Assembly (NCBI RefSeq): GCF_000292525.1
Contig: NZ_AEYF01000045.1
Coordinates: forward strand, 682,001-746,000
Source: Rhizobium sp. CCGE 510
GTDB taxonomy: Bacteria; Pseudomonadota; Alphaproteobacteria; Rhizobiales; Rhizobiaceae
Reading direction: 5' to 3'
DNA: 64,000 bases
The position numbers and the translations under genes are program-made. Positions 9,098 through 18,862 of this stretch are shown in pieces (positions within the stretch are counted from its first letter, which is position 1; each line of letters starts with the position of its first letter). The notes beneath the pieces were generated by a model. The model searched no databases. It was not told the DNA's origin and saw only the letters and a list, made by a program, of their open reading frames with translations.

Positions 9098-9352
9098 TTG
9101 CAAGGCCGCGCGGAATCATTGCCGGTCCGGCGTCATTTCAATTCCAAGGTTGGCTTGCGACCGAAAGCGGATTTGGCCGAAACTGCGGGCAATTTCTTCT
9201 GGAAGCCCGCGTCGGTCGTCGGAGAGAGTTCTTCGTGACGGGTTGTCAGCGCCTTCGGCGCGTCAACGCCAATCATCGGGCGTCGAAAGCTGGCCGCGGC
9301 AAGGCGGCGCGCCGCCAGCTGCGGATATCACGCTGATGGCGGCGGTTTTGTT

Positions 9353-9375
9353 GGGACCGCCGAGCTCGGCGTCCC
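9353..9375. terminator. Stem-loop after gfa
   Basis: GGGA and TCCC flank the complementary CGCCGAG/CTCGGCG, giving a strong hairpin with one bulged base just past the gfa stop codon. There is no T-run, so it may be a terminator or an mRNA 3' stabiliser for the long minus-strand operon. Confidence 0.4.
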
Positions 9376-9382
9376 CATCACA

Positions 9383-9952
9383 TCACGAGGCGAGGACGCC
9401 GCTCTTCTTGGCCGTCCAGGTTGCGATAGCATCCATCAGGCCGGGATTGAGGCAATCGTACGGCTCGAGGCCCGATGCCTTCAACTGCGCTCTGACGGCA
9501 TCCATCTTGGCGGGATCGAAGCCGCTTTCGATGATCGACGACACGAAGGCCGCAAAGCCCGGCTTTGCCCAGCCGCTTTCCTGGAAGCGCTCCGGATGGA
9601 TGAACGACAACCCCTGGAACGCATGTTCACGCTCGACCGGGCCGTACAGATGCACGCCGCATTGCTTGCAGGCATGCCGCTGGATTAGGGCCGCGGCATC
9701 GACGACGGCAAGTTTGTCGCCGTTCTCCAGCACTTCGACGTTCTCGGTCGGCGCGACTGCCACGACCGAAAAGACGGCGCCCTCGGGCTTCCAGCACTTG
9801 GTGCAGCCGCAGGCGTGATTGTGGGCGATATCGCCCGTGATCCTGACCTTCACGGGATTGCTCGTGCACTTGCACACCAGTGTCCCGCCGGCAAAGGCAG
9901 CGTCAGTCGCCTGAAAGCCCGAATCCACTGCCGGATGAATAGCTATCCTCAT
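9383..9952 (-). CDS. gfa: S-(hydroxymethyl)glutathione synthase
   Basis: A 189-residue glutathione-dependent formaldehyde-activating enzyme, the usual length for Gfa, which speeds condensation of formaldehyde with glutathione. Zinc-binding cysteine clusters are present: LVCKCTSNP, HACGCTKCWKPEGA and HACKQCGVHLYG. A longer open frame extends upstream, but the ATG at 9952 has a strong AGGAGAG eight bases before it and matches the family N-terminus. It is last in a series with fghA and adhC, giving a complete formaldehyde-to-formate pathway next to a demethylase. Confidence 0.95.
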   Translation of the reverse strand: MRIAIHPAVDSGFQATDAAFAGGTLVCKCTSNPVKVRITGDIAHNHACGCTKCWKPEGAVFSVVAVAPTENVEVLENGDKLAVVDAAALIQRHACKQCGVHLYGPVEREHAFQGLSFIHPERFQESGWAKPGFAAFVSSIIESGFDPAKMDAVRAQLKASGLEPYDCLNPGLMDAIATWTAKKSGVLAS

Positions 9953-10007
9953 TGTTTCTCTCCTTCCCTCCCTGGCCGTTTGCGTTATGCCCGGCCGAGC
10001 TCTGCAA

Positions 10008-10844
10008 TCAATTCCCCAACCTCTGCGCATGCCAGCGCAGATGGTCCTCCATGAAGGTCGAAATGAAAAAGTAGGAGTGGCCGTAGCCTTGCTGCATGCG
10101 CAGCCGCAAGGGAATGCCCGCCGCTTCGCAGGCTTGCCGGAGCTCGTCGGGACGCAAGCCGTCCTCCAGGAAGCTATCCGCCGTTCCCTGATCGACGAAC
10201 AGTTCTGGGAACCGGTGTCCGTCTTCGATCAGAGAGCAGGCATCATAGGCCCGCCAGGTCTTTTCATCAGCGCCCAGATATTTCCGCAATGCCGGTTTCG
10301 ACCAGCCGGAGACAGAGGGATGGCTGATCGGCGCGAAGGCCGAGCAACTCTGGAAGCGGTCGGGGTTCTTGAGCGCGATGGTGATCGCGCCATGTCCCCC
10401 CATCGAATGACCGAAGATTCCCTGGCGTCCCATGTCGACCGGGAATTCCGCGGCAAGGAGGCCCGGCAGTTCGTCCGTGATGTAGCTGTACATCCGATAA
10501 TTCGCCGAAAACGGCGGCTGGGTGGCGTCGACATAAAAGCCCGCGCCCTTGCCGAACTGCCAATTGTCGGCTTCGTCCGGAACGTGATCACCGCGGGGGC
10601 TGGTATCCGGGCAGACGATGATCACTCCGAGCTCAGCCGCAAGCCGCCGATACTCGCCCTTGTCCATGACATTGGCATGCGTGCAGGTCAGGCCGGACAG
10701 GTACCATAGAACCGGGCAGTTGCCCTTAGCCGCCTGCGGCGGCACGAAGACCGCAAAGGTCATGTCGCAATTACAGACCTCCGAGCGATTGACGTAGACG
10801 CCCTGAGTGCCGCCGTGTGACTTCTCTGTCGAGATGGTTTTCAT
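10008..10844 (-). CDS. fghA: S-formylglutathione hydrolase
   Basis: A 278-residue esterase-D-type alpha/beta hydrolase, the normal family length. It hydrolyses S-formylglutathione to formate and glutathione, the last step of glutathione-dependent formaldehyde oxidation. The nucleophile elbow GHSMGGHGA, the family hallmark YLSGLTCTHANVMDKGE and the C-terminal catalytic His region (QQGYGHSYFFISTF) are visible. Only 3 bp separate it from the upstream adhC gene, so the two are co-transcribed. Confidence 0.96.
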   Translation of the reverse strand: MKTISTEKSHGGTQGVYVNRSEVCNCDMTFAVFVPPQAAKGNCPVLWYLSGLTCTHANVMDKGEYRRLAAELGVIIVCPDTSPRGDHVPDEADNWQFGKGAGFYVDATQPPFSANYRMYSYITDELPGLLAAEFPVDMGRQGIFGHSMGGHGAITIALKNPDRFQSCSAFAPISHPSVSGWSKPALRKYLGADEKTWRAYDACSLIEDGHRFPELFVDQGTADSFLEDGLRPDELRQACEAAGIPLRLRMQQGYGHSYFFISTFMEDHLRWHAQRLGN

Positions 10845-10847
10845 GGC

Positions 10848-11975
<1,128 letters not shown>

Positions 11976-12072
11976 CTTGATATCCTTCCTCTTAAATTAA
12001 ATACTGGCTGCTATATATTTCGATAGGCTGGCTTCTCAGCGGCCTATTTGGCCGATCGCTGCCAAAGCCTCA

Positions 12073-12774
12073 TCACGTCTCCCGCTCAACCTGGCACCAG
12101 ACTGCGAGAAGCGGCCTTGCCGTGCATCTTATCGCGAAGGATTGCCCTGCATCGTTCGCGAAGACCGTGCCAGTCTCACCAGAGAACCACTGCGAATTGC
12201 CAAGGCAGATTTCTCCGGGCGACAGAAGAATGAAGGCGCGTGGCTGCGTCTGAACATGATCGGGAAACCGGGTATAGCGGTCCATATAGATCACGCCGAC
12301 CCTGAGATCGGCGCGTTCCTCCATGCCACCGGGGCCGATCACCACCGCATGAGAATGCGTATTGCCGAAATTCAGGCTTGCAAACGGACCGGAGCGGCCG
12401 CGTCTCCAGAGCAGGCTGTCGGCAAGACTTCTGAATTGGCCGGCGATCGCCTCGTATTTCCGTCCTGATTCAGCAAGATTGCCAATGGCGTCATCAAGCC
12501 CTTCGGGCGCGCCGGGTAGCGCAGGCCCGCCCTCCGGCGGGCGCACCTTGCCGGTCTTGAGCAGCTTCTGGAGAACCTTGCCGGCAACGAAACTGGCGAC
12601 GGCAGGAGCCTCCGCCGACAGCATCAAGCCGCCGACGTCGTTAAGGAATTCCTGCAGCGGCCGAGGACGCCTTTCCCTCCCGATGTCGTGCAGCCGTATA
12701 TAGGCCGGCTTTTCCTCATCGTTCAGAAGAAGATCGGCCCCACGTTTGATTGGACGTCCCACCGCGCGCGCCAC
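12073..12774 (-). CDS. DMSP-lyase-like cupin lacking the metal site
   Basis: A 233-residue cupin clearly paralogous to the gene at 14527-15129: both share IGPGG-(M/L)-EER-x-DL and the following barrel. The aligned metal and catalytic positions are lost. Where the paralogue has H139, H141, E145, Y147 and H179, this protein has H173, Q175, R179, F181 and F213. It is therefore unlikely to hold the usual cupin metal or to catalyse lyase chemistry; a binding, regulatory or subunit role is possible. It has an extra N-terminal region of about 30 residues. It sits 15 bp after etfA in the same operon. Confidence 0.7.
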   Translation of the reverse strand: MARAVGRPIKRGADLLLNDEEKPAYIRLHDIGRERRPRPLQEFLNDVGGLMLSAEAPAVASFVAGKVLQKLLKTGKVRPPEGGPALPGAPEGLDDAIGNLAESGRKYEAIAGQFRSLADSLLWRRGRSGPFASLNFGNTHSHAVVIGPGGMEERADLRVGVIYMDRYTRFPDHVQTQPRAFILLSPGEICLGNSQWFSGETGTVFANDAGQSFAIRCTARPLLAVWCQVERET

Positions 12775-12789
12775 GTTCAGTCCCCTCGC

Positions 12790-13719
12790 TTAGAGCGCCT
12801 TTTCCAATTCCGGCAGGGCCTCGAACAGATCGGCGACCAATCCGTAGTCGGCGACCTGGAAGATCGGCGCCTCCTCGTCCTTGTTGATGGCGACGATCAC
12901 CTTACTATCCTTCATGCCGGCCAGATGCTGGATGGCACCGGAGATGCCGGCGGCGATATAAAGATCAGGCGCCACCACCTTGCCGGTCTGGCCGACCTGC
13001 CAGTCGTTCGGCGCATAACCGGCATCGACGGCAGCACGGCTGGCGCCGACGGCAGCGCCGAGCTTGTCGGCAACGGGAAGGATGACCTCCCGGAACTTCT
13101 CGGCCGAGCCGAGGGCCCGGCCGCCGGAGATGATGATCTTCGCAGACGTCAGCTCCGGACGGTCGGAGGCCGACAGCGCATCCTTGACGAAACGCGAAAG
13201 CCCCGGGTCCGAAATCGCCGGGATTGCCTCGACGGCAGCCGAGCCGCCTTGCGCTGCTGAAGCGAAGGAGGCGGTGCGCACGGTGATGACCTTTTTGGCA
13301 TCACTTGCCTGTACCGTCTGAATGGCATTGCCGGCATAGATCGGCCGCTTGAAGGTGTCGGATGAGATCACTTCGATGATTTCGGAAACCTGGGCGACAT
13401 CGAGCAGGGCCGCGACGCGCGGCAGCACGTTTTTGCCGGTCGAGGTGGCAGCCGAGATGATCGTGTCGTAGGAACCGGCCAGCGAAACGATCAGGTCGGA
13501 AAGCGGCTCGGCCAGATTGTTGGCGAGTTCGTCGCTTTCGGCCAGCAGCACTTTCGCCACACCGGCGAGTTTGGCCGCGGCATCGGCTGCAGCCTTGGCG
13601 CCCTTGCCGGCAACCAAAACATGAATGTCGGAGCCGATCTGGCTTGCCGCCGTCAGCGCCTTGGCGGTCTGGTCGGAAAGGCTTTGATTGTCGTGGTCGG
13701 CCAGAAGAAGAATGGTCAT
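12790..13719 (-). CDS. etfA: Electron transfer flavoprotein subunit alpha
   Basis: A 309-residue ETF alpha subunit. The C-terminal FAD-binding domain shows the family signature (IIISGGRALGSAEKF, then VGASRAAVDAGYAPNDWQVGQTGKVVAPDLYIA and GISGAIQHLAGMKDS). With EtfB it forms the soluble carrier that accepts electrons from flavin dehydrogenases and delivers them to the membrane ETF:quinone oxidoreductase. Its place 23 bp downstream of etfB and in the same operon as stcD indicates that it is a dedicated acceptor for that demethylase. Confidence 0.96.
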   Translation of the reverse strand: MTILLLADHDNQSLSDQTAKALTAASQIGSDIHVLVAGKGAKAAADAAAKLAGVAKVLLAESDELANNLAEPLSDLIVSLAGSYDTIISAATSTGKNVLPRVAALLDVAQVSEIIEVISSDTFKRPIYAGNAIQTVQASDAKKVITVRTASFASAAQGGSAAVEAIPAISDPGLSRFVKDALSASDRPELTSAKIIISGGRALGSAEKFREVILPVADKLGAAVGASRAAVDAGYAPNDWQVGQTGKVVAPDLYIAAGISGAIQHLAGMKDSKVIVAINKDEEAPIFQVADYGLVADLFEALPELEKAL

Positions 13720-13742
13720 GATGGTGTTCTCTCTTTCCTGGC

Positions 13743-14492
13743 TTAAAGCACGCCGGCTTCGTTCTTCAGTCTGTCGACCAGTTCAGTGACCGACTTGACC
13801 TTGACGCCGGCCTTGCGGCCCGACGGCTCCTCGGTCTTCAGCACTTTCAGCCTCGGCGTGGTATCAACGCCGAAATCGGCCGGAGCCTTCTTGTCGAGCG
13901 GCTTCTTCTTCGCCTTCATGATATTCGGCAGCGAGGCATAACGCGGTTCGTTCAGCCGCAGATCCGAGGTGATGACCGCCGGCAGCTTGATCTCGATCGT
14001 CTGCAGGCCGCCATCGACTTCGCGGGTGACCTCAGCCTTGCCGTCTCCGATCTCGATCTTCGAGGCGAAGGTCGCCTGGGCCGAGCCGAGAAGCGCCGCC
14101 AGCATCTGGCCGGTCTGGTTCGAATCGTCGTCGATCGCCTGCTTGCCGACGATGACAAGACCCGGCTGCTCGGCATCGACGATGCCCTTGAGGATCTTGG
14201 CAACGGTGAGCGGCTCGACCGCATCGTCGGTCTCGACCAGGATCGCCCGATCGGCGCCCATCGCCAGCGCCGTCCTCAGCGTCTCCTCGGCCTTGGCAGG
14301 ACCGATCGAGACGACGATCACTTCCTCGGCCTTGCCGGCTTCCTTCAGCCGCAAGGCCTCTTCCACCGAAATCTCGTCGAACGGGTTCATCGACATCTTC
14401 ACATTGGCAAGCTCGACACCCGTGCCATCCGGCTTCACCCGGATCTTCACGTTGTAGTCGACAACCCGCTTCACGGGCACGAGAATCTTCAT
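13743..14492 (-). CDS. etfB: Electron transfer flavoprotein subunit beta
   Basis: A 249-residue ETF beta subunit, the standard length. The N-terminus MKILVPVKRVVDYNVKIRV, the AMP-binding region and the VIVGKQAIDDDSNQTGQ stretch are typical. The ATG at 14492 was chosen because AAGGGG lies 8 bases upstream; a TTG six bases earlier is less likely. It is partner of the etfA product and lies between that gene and an intact DMSP-lyase-like cupin gene. Confidence 0.96.
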   Translation of the reverse strand: MKILVPVKRVVDYNVKIRVKPDGTGVELANVKMSMNPFDEISVEEALRLKEAGKAEEVIVVSIGPAKAEETLRTALAMGADRAILVETDDAVEPLTVAKILKGIVDAEQPGLVIVGKQAIDDDSNQTGQMLAALLGSAQATFASKIEIGDGKAEVTREVDGGLQTIEIKLPAVITSDLRLNEPRYASLPNIMKAKKKPLDKKAPADFGVDTTPRLKVLKTEEPSGRKAGVKVKSVTELVDRLKNEAGVL

Positions 14493-14526
14493 TTGCAAAA
14501 CCCCTTATTTTCTAGACTGCTGGCCG

Positions 14527-15129
14527 TCAGTGCGGCCGTTCGGCAAGCAGCGCCCAGAAGGCGAAGAGCGGTGTGTCCACCGACCTCATGGCATGTTTGA
14601 CTCCAGGGATGTTGTAGAACGATCCGCCGATACCCGGCGAGAACCAGTCCCCCTCCCCTTGCTGAAATTCTCCCTCGGAAAGCACCAGATAGACTTCCTC
14701 GGGCGCATGATCATGGTCCGGATAGCGCACGTGAGGCGCCATCAACGTCACACCGAGCCACAGATCGTTCCGCTCCTCCAATCCTCCCGGGCCGATGATC
14801 ATGGCATTGGTATGCCCATCGACAAAATTGTCGCTGGCCGTGTGGTCATACTTGGTGCGCCGACGCCATTCAAGCATCGGCTCAATGCCTTTAAACCCCT
14901 CGATTAATCCCGTCAGCGAAGGATAGGACGTATCGATCGCGAGCGCCAGATCGAGGTGATGACACACGGGCAACCGGCTCCCCTCTCCCGCACGTGCGGC
15001 TCCCGGCCGCTCCAACGCCGCAAAAAGCTGACCGATCGAGCCGCGCGCTTCCGGGAGCTTCGCGAATTGGTCGAAAGCCGCAGACGCTGCATCCACGAAA
15101 AGCTGGAGGCTTTCTCCGCGTAAACTCAT
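14527..15129 (-). CDS. DMSP-lyase family cupin with intact metal site
   Basis: A 200-residue single-domain cupin of the dimethylsulfoniopropionate lyase family (DddQ/DddW/DddK type). The barrel motif PDHDHAPEEVYLVLSEGE supplies H139, H141, E145 and Y147, and GVKHAM supplies H179. As I recall the DddK and DddW structures, their ligands and catalytic Tyr show the same spacing: H-x-H, +4 E, +2 Tyr, and a last His 40 residues after the first. Metal binding is therefore likely. DMSP cleavage itself is not proven; the operon context (demethylase, ETF, betaine importer) suggests that the natural substrate is a methylated onium or amino-acid compound. Confidence 0.72.
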   Translation of the reverse strand: MSLRGESLQLFVDAASAAFDQFAKLPEARGSIGQLFAALERPGAARAGEGSRLPVCHHLDLALAIDTSYPSLTGLIEGFKGIEPMLEWRRRTKYDHTASDNFVDGHTNAMIIGPGGLEERNDLWLGVTLMAPHVRYPDHDHAPEEVYLVLSEGEFQQGEGDWFSPGIGGSFYNIPGVKHAMRSVDTPLFAFWALLAERPH

Positions 15130-15174
15130 ATCATCCCCCCGAAATGAACGGCCGGCGAGCGGCCGCTCTTGCGA

Positions 15175-17211
15175 TCATATATCCTTGGCGATGCGCAGGC
15201 CGTCATAGATGGCGGCATGCGTGTTGCGCGCAGCGACAGCATCGCCGATCCGGAACAGCTGGAACTTGCCCTCGGGATTGCGCATGACGGATTGAGGTTT
15301 CCCGGAAAGAAGCTGGCCGTGCGACATCTCGCCGAGATTGCTCGAGCTGGGTTTCAGCTCAAAATAGAGCTCGTCGAGCGGGATGGTCCCGTGATTGACG
15401 ACGATCTGGTCGAAGCTGCTCTGTTTCGCAATCCCGCCGTAATCGCTGCCGACATGGGCGACGAGTTGATTGCCGCTCTTCTCGACGGCCTCCAGGCGAT
15501 AGGTGACGGTGAAGGTCACGTCGTGCTTCTGCAGAGAACGCATATAGGGCACCAGGTTCATGGCCATGACCTCGGGCGCGAAGGACCGGTCCGGCGTCAT
15601 GATCTCGACCTTGGCGCCGGATTTGGCCAGAAACTCCGCCGCCTGAAGGCCGGCATGGTCGCCGGCATCGTCAAAGATCAGCACGTTGGTTCCAGGCTTC
15701 ACGTCGCCGGAAATGATGTCCCATGACGAGACCACCAGCTCGTTGCCGCGCGAGAGAACCTCGGTATGCGGCAAGCCGCCGGTCGCGATGATGACGACAT
15801 CGGGGTTCTCGACTTCAATCGAGTGAGCTTCCGCCCAAGTGTTGAAGTGGAAGGTGACGTCGTATTTCTCGCACTGGCTGATGCGCCAGTCGATGATGCT
15901 GATCATTTCCCTGCGGCGCTCGCTTTGAGCGGTGAGCCGGATCTGGCCGCCGGCATTGTTCGCCGCTTCGAAGACGACCACCTGGTGACCACGTTCTCCG
16001 GCCACGCGCGCCGCTTCGAGACCGGCCGGGCCGGCGCCGACGATGACGACTTTTTTCCTGACATCGGCTTTCGCCACGATATGCGGCATGGTCTGTTCGC
16101 GGCCGGTGGCGGCATTGTGGATGCAGTAGGCGGCCCCGCCCTGATAAATGCGGTCGAGACAGTAATTGGCGCCCACGCAGGGACGAATATCCTCCTCCCG
16201 CTTTTCGATGATCTTGCGAACGATGTGCGGGTCGGTCATGTGGGCGCGGGTCATGCCGATCATATCGACCTTGCCGGAGGCGATCGCGTGCCGCGCCGTG
16301 GCGACGTCGGGGATCTTCGCGGCGTGGAAGGTCGGGAAGTCGGTCGCGGCGCGGATCTCCCCGGCGAAATCGAGATGCGGCGAGTTCGCCATGCCCTGGA
16401 TCGGGATCACGTCGGTCAGACCGGCGTCGGTGTCGATGTGACCGCGGATGACGTTGAGGTAATCGATGAGGCCGCTATCCCTGAGGCGCTTCGATATCTC
16501 GAGGCCTTCGGCCTTGCCGGTGCCGCCTGGAAGACATTCGTCGGCGGTATAGCGCACGCCCAGAATGAAGTCGTCCCCGACCCTTTGCCGGATCGCCTTG
16601 AACACATCGAGGCAGAAGCGCAGCCGGTTATCGAGCGAGCCGCCATAGGGGCCCTCGAGCTCATTGGTGAGCGGCGACGTGAACTGATCGATCAAGTGGC
16701 CGTAGGCCTCGAGTTCGACGCCGTCCATACCACCCGCCTTCATGCGTTCGGCTGCGTCGGCGAAATCCTTGATGATGCGCTCGATGTCCCAGTCTTCCAA
16801 CTTTTTCGGAAAGGCACGATGGGACGCCTCGCGATGATGCGATGGAGCCAAAACTGGCAGCCAGTCACCCTTGTCCCAGCGTGTGCGCCGGCCGAGATGA
16901 GTGAGCTGGATCATGATCGCCGCCCCCTCTTCGTGCACGGCGTCGGTCATTTCCCTGATCCACGGAACGATTTCATCCTTGTAAGCCAGCAGATTGTTGA
17001 AAACCGGCGGGCTATCCCGGGACACCGCGGCAGAGCCCGCCGTCATCGTCAATGCCACACCGCCCTTTGCCCGCTCCACCGTGTAGGCACGATACTTCTC
17101 CTTCGGCATGCCGTCCTCGGGATAGGCCGGCTCGTGGGAGGTGACGATGATACGGTTACGCAACTTCAAGTGCTTGAGCTGATAGGGCTGAAGGAGAGGA
17201 TCGTTCGACAT
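15175..17211 (-). CDS. stcD: StcD-like N-methylproline demethylase (FMN/FAD oxidoreductase)
   Basis: A 678-residue flavoprotein of the trimethylamine/dimethylglycine dehydrogenase group. Residues 1-370 are an FMN TIM barrel, about 385-415 carry VVIVGAGPAGLEAARVAGE for the first nucleotide, and 510-545 form a second Rossmann-like segment. Length and sequence agree with what I recall of Sinorhizobium StcD, which oxidatively demethylates N-methylproline to proline plus formaldehyde. The iron-sulphur motif has C345, C351 and C363, but the second position of the usual C-x2-C-x2-C pattern is Ala348. It heads the minus-strand operon with etfBA and the formaldehyde genes, divergent from a TetR regulator. 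A related N-methyl substrate remains possible. Confidence 0.82.
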   Translation of the reverse strand: MSNDPLLQPYQLKHLKLRNRIIVTSHEPAYPEDGMPKEKYRAYTVERAKGGVALTMTAGSAAVSRDSPPVFNNLLAYKDEIVPWIREMTDAVHEEGAAIMIQLTHLGRRTRWDKGDWLPVLAPSHHREASHRAFPKKLEDWDIERIIKDFADAAERMKAGGMDGVELEAYGHLIDQFTSPLTNELEGPYGGSLDNRLRFCLDVFKAIRQRVGDDFILGVRYTADECLPGGTGKAEGLEISKRLRDSGLIDYLNVIRGHIDTDAGLTDVIPIQGMANSPHLDFAGEIRAATDFPTFHAAKIPDVATARHAIASGKVDMIGMTRAHMTDPHIVRKIIEKREEDIRPCVGANYCLDRIYQGGAAYCIHNAATGREQTMPHIVAKADVRKKVVIVGAGPAGLEAARVAGERGHQVVVFEAANNAGGQIRLTAQSERRREMISIIDWRISQCEKYDVTFHFNTWAEAHSIEVENPDVVIIATGGLPHTEVLSRGNELVVSSWDIISGDVKPGTNVLIFDDAGDHAGLQAAEFLAKSGAKVEIMTPDRSFAPEVMAMNLVPYMRSLQKHDVTFTVTYRLEAVEKSGNQLVAHVGSDYGGIAKQSSFDQIVVNHGTIPLDELYFELKPSSSNLGEMSHGQLLSGKPQSVMRNPEGKFQLFRIGDAVAARNTHAAIYDGLRIAKDI

Positions 17212-17256
17212 GGGCCGTGGTTCCGATTAAAAATACCAGAGGGGACGCTAGGCGTA

Positions 17257-17316
17257 ATGTACATATGTGTCAATATTGAAAACATTTTGGTCTCTATTTT
17301 GGACACTTATGTACAT
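17257..17316. promoter_or_regulatory. Paired operator in the stcD-tetR divergent promoter
   Basis: ATGTACATATGTGTC (17257-17271) is matched in inverted orientation by GACACTTATGTACAT (17302-17316), 14 of 15 positions complementary, 30 bp apart. Each copy is itself partly palindromic. They lie in the A/T-rich gap between stcD and the TetR gene and are the natural binding sites for that regulator. Confidence 0.7.
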
Positions 17317-17357
17317 TTTTCTTGTGCGCGGCCTCGGAATTTGATAGGAGTTAACCT

Positions 17358-17987
17358 ATGGATCAGGCTTTGAACGACACCGGTTGGCGCGGATCACAGG
17401 AGGGATGGCTGGAAGCAGCTTACCACTCACTGCTGGAGTCCGGGGTGGATTCGGTGAAAATTCTGCCACTGGCGAAAAAGCTAAATCTCTCGCGCACGAG
17501 CTTCTACTGGTTCTTCAAGGATCGGGAGGAGCTGTTGAGTGCACTCGTGGCGCTATGGCGCGACAAAAACACCGGCAACATCGTCAGGCGAGCTGAGGCT
17601 TATGCGGAATCGCTCGCCGAAGCGATGCTCAACGTCTTCGATTGCTGGCTCGATAACGATCTGTTCGACGCGAAGTTCGAATTTGCCGTGCGCAGCTGGG
17701 CGCTGCAATCCAACGAGCTTCTCGCGGAGGTCCAGCAGGCCGATCAGATCCGGCTGGAAGCGCTCAAGCGCATGTTCATGCGGTTCGGGCTACCAGAAAC
17801 GACATCGGATGTCAGAGCGCGTACAACTTACCTCGTCCAGATCGGGTACATCTCCATGCAATCGAGGGAGGAAGTCGCCGTCCGCATGAAACGGATTCCC
17901 GAATATATCGCGATCTACACCGGCGAAGTGCCGCAGCAGAGGGAGCTCGATCGCTTCTTCTCCCGGCATGGCCACAAGCCCGATTAG
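17358..17987 (+). CDS. TetR/AcrR family transcriptional regulator
   Basis: A 209-residue one-component regulator with an N-terminal TetR helix-turn-helix (WLEAAYHSLLESGVDSVKILPLAKKLNLSRTSFYWFFKDREELLSALV) and a helical ligand-binding domain. AGGAG precedes the ATG. It is divergent from stcD and 13 bp upstream of proC, and so is placed to control both arms of the locus through the inverted repeats in the shared promoter. The inducer is presumably the imported N-methylated compound. Confidence 0.92.
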   Translation: MDQALNDTGWRGSQEGWLEAAYHSLLESGVDSVKILPLAKKLNLSRTSFYWFFKDREELLSALVALWRDKNTGNIVRRAEAYAESLAEAMLNVFDCWLDNDLFDAKFEFAVRSWALQSNELLAEVQQADQIRLEALKRMFMRFGLPETTSDVRARTTYLVQIGYISMQSREEVAVRMKRIPEYIAIYTGEVPQQRELDRFFSRHGHKPD

Positions 17988-18000
17988 AGGAAAGCCCGAG

Positions 18001-18795
18001 ATGAGCGTTTCCTTGAAGATCGGTATTATTGGCGGCAGCGGCTGGCTTGGCGGAGCCATCGCCGCCTCGATCCTCGACGCGGGTTTGCTAGAGCCTCGAA
18101 AACTCTCTCTCTCTTATCGTGGTAAACAGCCGGATCATTTCCCGAATGCTTTCTGGACGACCGACAATCAGGCGCTAGCCGACCGCTCGGACGTGATCTT
18201 CCTCTCTGTCCGTCCTGATGACTGGCGTCCCCTTGATGTCGACGCCGGCGGCAAGCTCGTCATTTCGGTTATGGCGGGTATTGATCTCGCCGCCCTTTCG
18301 CAACACCACAAGACCGGCCGCGTCGTCCGTGCCCTGCCGAATGCGGCTGCCGAGGTGGCTAAGTCCTATACGCCCTGGATCGGGACAAACGAGGTCACGG
18401 AAAATGACAGGGCCGTCGTTCGCGCCATTTTCGAGGCCTGCGGAGCGCAGGACGAGGTCGCAAGGGAAAGCGACATCGATTACCTCACCGGCCTTTCAGG
18501 CTCCGGACCGGCGTTCCCGGCGCTGCTTGCGGCTGCCATGATGGATGACGCCGTCGCCCACGGCCTGCCGGCGGAGATTGCGCGCCGCGCCGTCAATACG
18601 GTGATGACAGGAGCCGGTCGCCTTTTGGAGCGCCGCGACCAAAGTCCCAGGGACGTCGTTCAGACCTTTCTCGATTATCGCGGCACGACGGCGGCGGCCA
18701 TCGAGGACATGCGCGCTGCGGGATTTGACGCGTCGGTCGCCAGGGGTTTGTCGGCGGCATTTGAGAAATCGGTGAGTATGGGAAAGGTTTCCTGA
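18001..18795 (+). CDS. proC: Pyrroline-5-carboxylate reductase family protein
   Basis: A 264-residue ProC-family protein, near the normal length. It has the NAD(P) motif IGIIGGSGWLGGAIA, the IDLAALSQH and RALPNAAAEV segments, and the C-terminal dimer helix signature (LTGLSGSGPAFPALL and FLDYRGTTAAAIEDM). ProC reduces pyrroline-5-carboxylate to proline. Next to stcD a specialised role on a proline-derived imine is likely. The ATG at 18001 with AGAGG ten bases upstream is preferred over one at 17968 inside the TetR gene. Confidence 0.88.
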   Translation: MSVSLKIGIIGGSGWLGGAIAASILDAGLLEPRKLSLSYRGKQPDHFPNAFWTTDNQALADRSDVIFLSVRPDDWRPLDVDAGGKLVISVMAGIDLAALSQHHKTGRVVRALPNAAAEVAKSYTPWIGTNEVTENDRAVVRAIFEACGAQDEVARESDIDYLTGLSGSGPAFPALLAAAMMDDAVAHGLPAEIARRAVNTVMTGAGRLLERRDQSPRDVVQTFLDYRGTTAAAIEDMRAAGFDASVARGLSAAFEKSVSMGKVS

Positions 18796-18862
18796 CGACC
18801 GTTGGGGCGGGCACTGCGGCACCCCGCTCGGCAAGACAAGCCGCTAAACAGAGGGAACGACA

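Larger units (their letters stand above)
8986..9382. other. Intergenic region with regulator promoter
   Basis: About 400 bp between the GntR-led operon and gfa. The part near 9040-9100 is A/T-rich and contains the operator. From 9100 to 9350 no coding sequence with a convincing start or family resemblance was found on either strand. Confidence 0.6.

Noticed and set aside
15766..17373. 535-codon open frame opposite stcD
   Set aside because: Antisense shadow arising from high-G+C codon bias; it also runs across the TetR operator region.
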